A stretch of 7,127 nucleotides of DNA from Bacillota bacterium. Its GTDB lineage: Bacteria; Bacillota; Clostridia; Oscillospirales; Butyricicoccaceae. The notes beneath the pieces were generated by a model, which did not search any database, was not told the DNA's origin, and was given only the letters and a program-made list of their open reading frames with translations. Position 1 is the stretch's first letter. Each line of letters opens with the position of its first letter. The position numbers and the translations under genes were made by a program. The stretch is taken from NCBI GenBank assembly GCA_030705725.1, contig JAUZPW010000070.1:1-7127 (forward strand). The letters run 5' to 3'. This document shows positions 5,526 to 7,127 of this stretch, piece after piece.

Positions 5526-5553
5526 TTGTCGGGTTCAAAAACTATGATATAAT
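5526..5553 (+). promoter_or_regulatory. Strong extended -10 promoter of rlmB
   Basis: A perfect TATAAT (5548-5553) is preceded by TGA, giving the extended -10 TGnTATAAT, and by TTGTCG (5526-5531) 16 bp upstream. The rlmB ATG lies 30 bp downstream of the -10 box, with a GGGAGGA ribosome site at 5571-5577. This is the clearest promoter in the window and probably also drives the gene after rlmB. Confidence 0.75.
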
Positions 5554-5583
5554 CAACTCATACAGAAAACGGGAGGACTTCCG

Positions 5584-6336
5584 ATGGCAAACGACGAGAC
5601 GAAAACCGCGCTGACTATAGGCCGAAACGCCGTCATAGAGCTTTTAAGATCGGAAAGATCGGTGGACAAGCTCTATGTCGCCCTGGACGCCGGCGGCAGT
5701 ATCGGCGGTATTTTGAAAATGGCGAGAAGCAAAAAAGTGCCGATTGTGCAATGCGACCGCCGGAAGCTCGATCAGATGGGCGAAACAAAGAATCACCAGG
5801 GAGTAATCGCCGCGGCCTCTGAGGTTCAGTATAAAACGACCGACGACATATTCGCGCTTGCGAAGTCGAGAAACCAAAAACCGCTGATCGTTATCTGCGA
5901 TTCCATCACCGACCCGCACAACCTGGGGGCCATAGTCCGCTCCGCCGAGGTTTTCGGCGCGCACGGCGTCATAATCCCAAAGCGCAGGAGCGCGGGGATA
6001 AACGCGGCCTGCGCAAAAGCAGCCGCAGGGGCGGTGGAATATATACCTATAGTCCAGGTCTCAAACCTCGCGCAGACGATTAACGAACTCAAAAGCCGCG
6101 GAGTTTTTATTTTCGGAACGGACGCATCCTCGCAAAAAAGCATATACGAAGCCGGGCTTGACTGCGCTTGCGGCATTGTTATCGGTTCGGAGGGCGAGGG
6201 GATGGGCAGGCTCGTAAAGGAATCCTGCGACTTTATATTGAATATACCGATTAAAGGGAAAATCACTTCCTTAAACGCATCCGCGGCGGCCGCGGTGGTT
6301 TTGGCCGAGATAACCAGACAAAGGGACAAGCTTTAA
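5584..6336 (+). CDS. rlmB: SpoU/TrmH-family 23S rRNA (guanosine-2'-O-)-methyltransferase, RlmB type
   Basis: This 250-residue SPOUT enzyme transfers methyl from S-adenosylmethionine to a ribose 2'-OH, probably G2251 (E. coli numbering) in the P loop of 23S rRNA. The N-terminal RNA-binding domain (about 8-80) starts with the typical GRNAVIELL and ends with KNHQGVIA. The catalytic domain has all three SpoU motifs: motif 1 DPHNLGAIVRSAEVFGA (110-126) with N113 and catalytic R119, motif 2 IVIGSEGEGM (198-207), and motif 3 IPIKGKITSLNASAAAAVVLAE (221-242). Length and N-terminal domain fit RlmB better than the shorter TrmL, or than TrmH with its C-terminal extension. The A-A substitutions after SLNAS replace the more usual VAAG and may be lineage-specific. 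The start is supported by GGGAGGA 6 nt upstream. The next gene begins 21 bp downstream. Confidence 0.93.
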   Translation: MANDETKTALTIGRNAVIELLRSERSVDKLYVALDAGGSIGGILKMARSKKVPIVQCDRRKLDQMGETKNHQGVIAAASEVQYKTTDDIFALAKSRNQKPLIVICDSITDPHNLGAIVRSAEVFGAHGVIIPKRRSAGINAACAKAAAGAVEYIPIVQVSNLAQTINELKSRGVFIFGTDASSQKSIYEAGLDCACGIVIGSEGEGMGRLVKESCDFILNIPIKGKITSLNASAAAAVVLAEITRQRDKL

Positions 6337-6357
6337 TTGTCGTTTACGGAGGAAAAA

Positions 6358-7127
6358 ATGGCCGAAAAAAATGACGACATGGATCTCGACGAAATACGAA
6401 AAATGATCGGCACCGGCGGGACCGAAAACCAGAAATTCTCACTGGACGATATTATAAACGAGGTACATGACGAAGAAAAAAAGGAAACAATAAAAAAACG
6501 AAAAAAAGAGGAAGAGGAGGACCCCTTTCTCTTTCTTATGCACGAAACCGGAAGCATAGACGCCGCGGCGGAGCAGGAAAAAAAGGTTCCCGCCGTTAAG
6601 CCGGAGGAAAAGACGGAGTCGGAGGCCCCCGGGGAAACGGAAGCCCCGCAGGAAATAAAAGCCCGGGACGATCAGGCTACCGCCGAGGCAAACCCTGTCG
6701 CGGCGGAAAAGACGGCAGAGGCAAAAAAGCTTCCCGATACGTTTATAACCGGGGAGCCTGAAGCACCGGAAGAATTCGGGGAGCCGGAAGAGCCGGAAAA
6801 ACGGCCTGAGAAAAAAAAGAAGGCGCGGGCGGCTCTGCCGCCGGCGGATTTCGACAGGACGGATTTTGAAACGCCGGAGCAAGCCACGGCCTATCTGAAA
6901 AAGCGTGAGGTTTCTCAGTATCTGAGATCTGTTCTTGCGCTTTTAGCGGGACTTTTGAGCGCATACCTTACTCTTTCGCCGACGTTCGCGCTCCCGCTGC
7001 CGTTTTCTTTTTCCTATATCGAAACGCCTTACTTATTTATATTTTCACTGATTGCGATTCTGATTTTCTGCATGCTTATTTCGCTTGAGCTTATTGCGGC
7101 CGGATTTTTTAGGCTTTTTACGGGCCA
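6358..7127 (+). CDS. Uncharacterised membrane protein with long acidic N-terminal region (3' end outside window)
   Basis: The first 256 codons of an open frame that runs off the window; I do not recognise a named family. ATG 6358 has a good GGAGGA site (6348-6353), and the gene is probably cotranscribed with rlmB. Residues 1-60 contain two similar short segments, MDLDEIRKMI (8-17) and FSLDDIINEV (27-36), then a lysine/glutamate-rich stretch (39-55). Residues about 62-160 are rich in E, P, A and K and are probably disordered. A short predicted helix (ETPEQATAYLKKREVSQYLR, 171-190) leads into membrane helices at about 190-206 and 222-250. There is no signal peptide, so the acidic region should lie in the cytoplasm, by inference. 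Similar acidic-tail membrane proteins occur in Oscillospiraceae-type genomes from memory, but no function is known to me. Confidence 0.85.
   Translation, partial: MAEKNDDMDLDEIRKMIGTGGTENQKFSLDDIINEVHDEEKKETIKKRKKEEEEDPFLFLMHETGSIDAAAEQEKKVPAVKPEEKTESEAPGETEAPQEIKARDDQATAEANPVAAEKTAEAKKLPDTFITGEPEAPEEFGEPEEPEKRPEKKKKARAALPPADFDRTDFETPEQATAYLKKREVSQYLRSVLALLAGLLSAYLTLSPTFALPLPFSFSYIETPYLFIFSLIAILIFCMLISLELIAAGFFRLFTG

Noticed and set aside
6439..6882. Minus-strand open frame opposite the acidic-tail gene
   Set aside because: Its arginine/leucine/phenylalanine-rich product is the mirror of GAA/GCC/CCG-rich coding on the plus strand, and the plus-strand frame has a proper start and ribosome site.
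1..7127. Mobile elements, CRISPR arrays, tRNA or rRNA genes, defence or biosynthetic clusters
   Set aside because: I found no transposase or integrase, no regularly spaced repeats, no tRNA-like folds, and no genes of such systems. Except for the unnamed gene at the end, the content is chromosomal housekeeping.

Overview
The window is a stretch of ordinary Gram-positive anaerobe (Clostridia-type) chromosome, probably from an uncultured Oscillospiraceae-like spore former. This placement is inferred from gene content: a YtvI-like membrane protein of the AI-2E family, a PheB-type ACT protein beside homoserine dehydrogenase, a small ferritin-like protein without a rubredoxin domain, a CIRCE (HrcA) operator, and strong GGAGG-type ribosome binding sites. 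I see no mobile element, CRISPR array, tRNA or rRNA, and no clear previously undescribed system.

Layout. Positions 1-204 are the C-terminal end of aspartyl-tRNA synthetase (aspS), closed by a strong hairpin terminator at 238-267. Two genes follow on the minus strand: a small heat-shock protein (299-724) and, upstream of it, a YtvI/AI-2E-family membrane protein (851-1912). The 126-bp gap between them holds a near-perfect CIRCE inverted repeat (813-839). Read on the minus strand, this repeat is followed by a T run, so it may also terminate the membrane-protein transcript. A divergent promoter region lies at 1913-2125.

On the plus strand, an ACT-domain regulator (pheB-like), homoserine dehydrogenase (hom) and homoserine kinase (thrB) form an apparent threonine-branch operon (2126-4860), ended by a terminator at 4871-4910. 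Hom makes homoserine and ThrB phosphorylates it. Threonine synthase and aspartate kinase are not in the window. The ACT domain of Hom looks short and divergent, and the separate ACT protein in front of it is an appealing candidate for sensing an amino acid on its behalf.

A diiron ferritin-like protein with its own promoter comes next (4973-5506). It is followed by a strong extended -10 promoter driving a SpoU/TrmH-family 23S rRNA methyltransferase (rlmB, 5584-6336). Close behind it is a gene cut off by the window end (from 6358). That gene encodes an acidic, probably disordered N-terminal half joined to at least two membrane helices, and its function is unknown. It and the regulatory region in front of the heat-shock gene are the parts most worth a second look.
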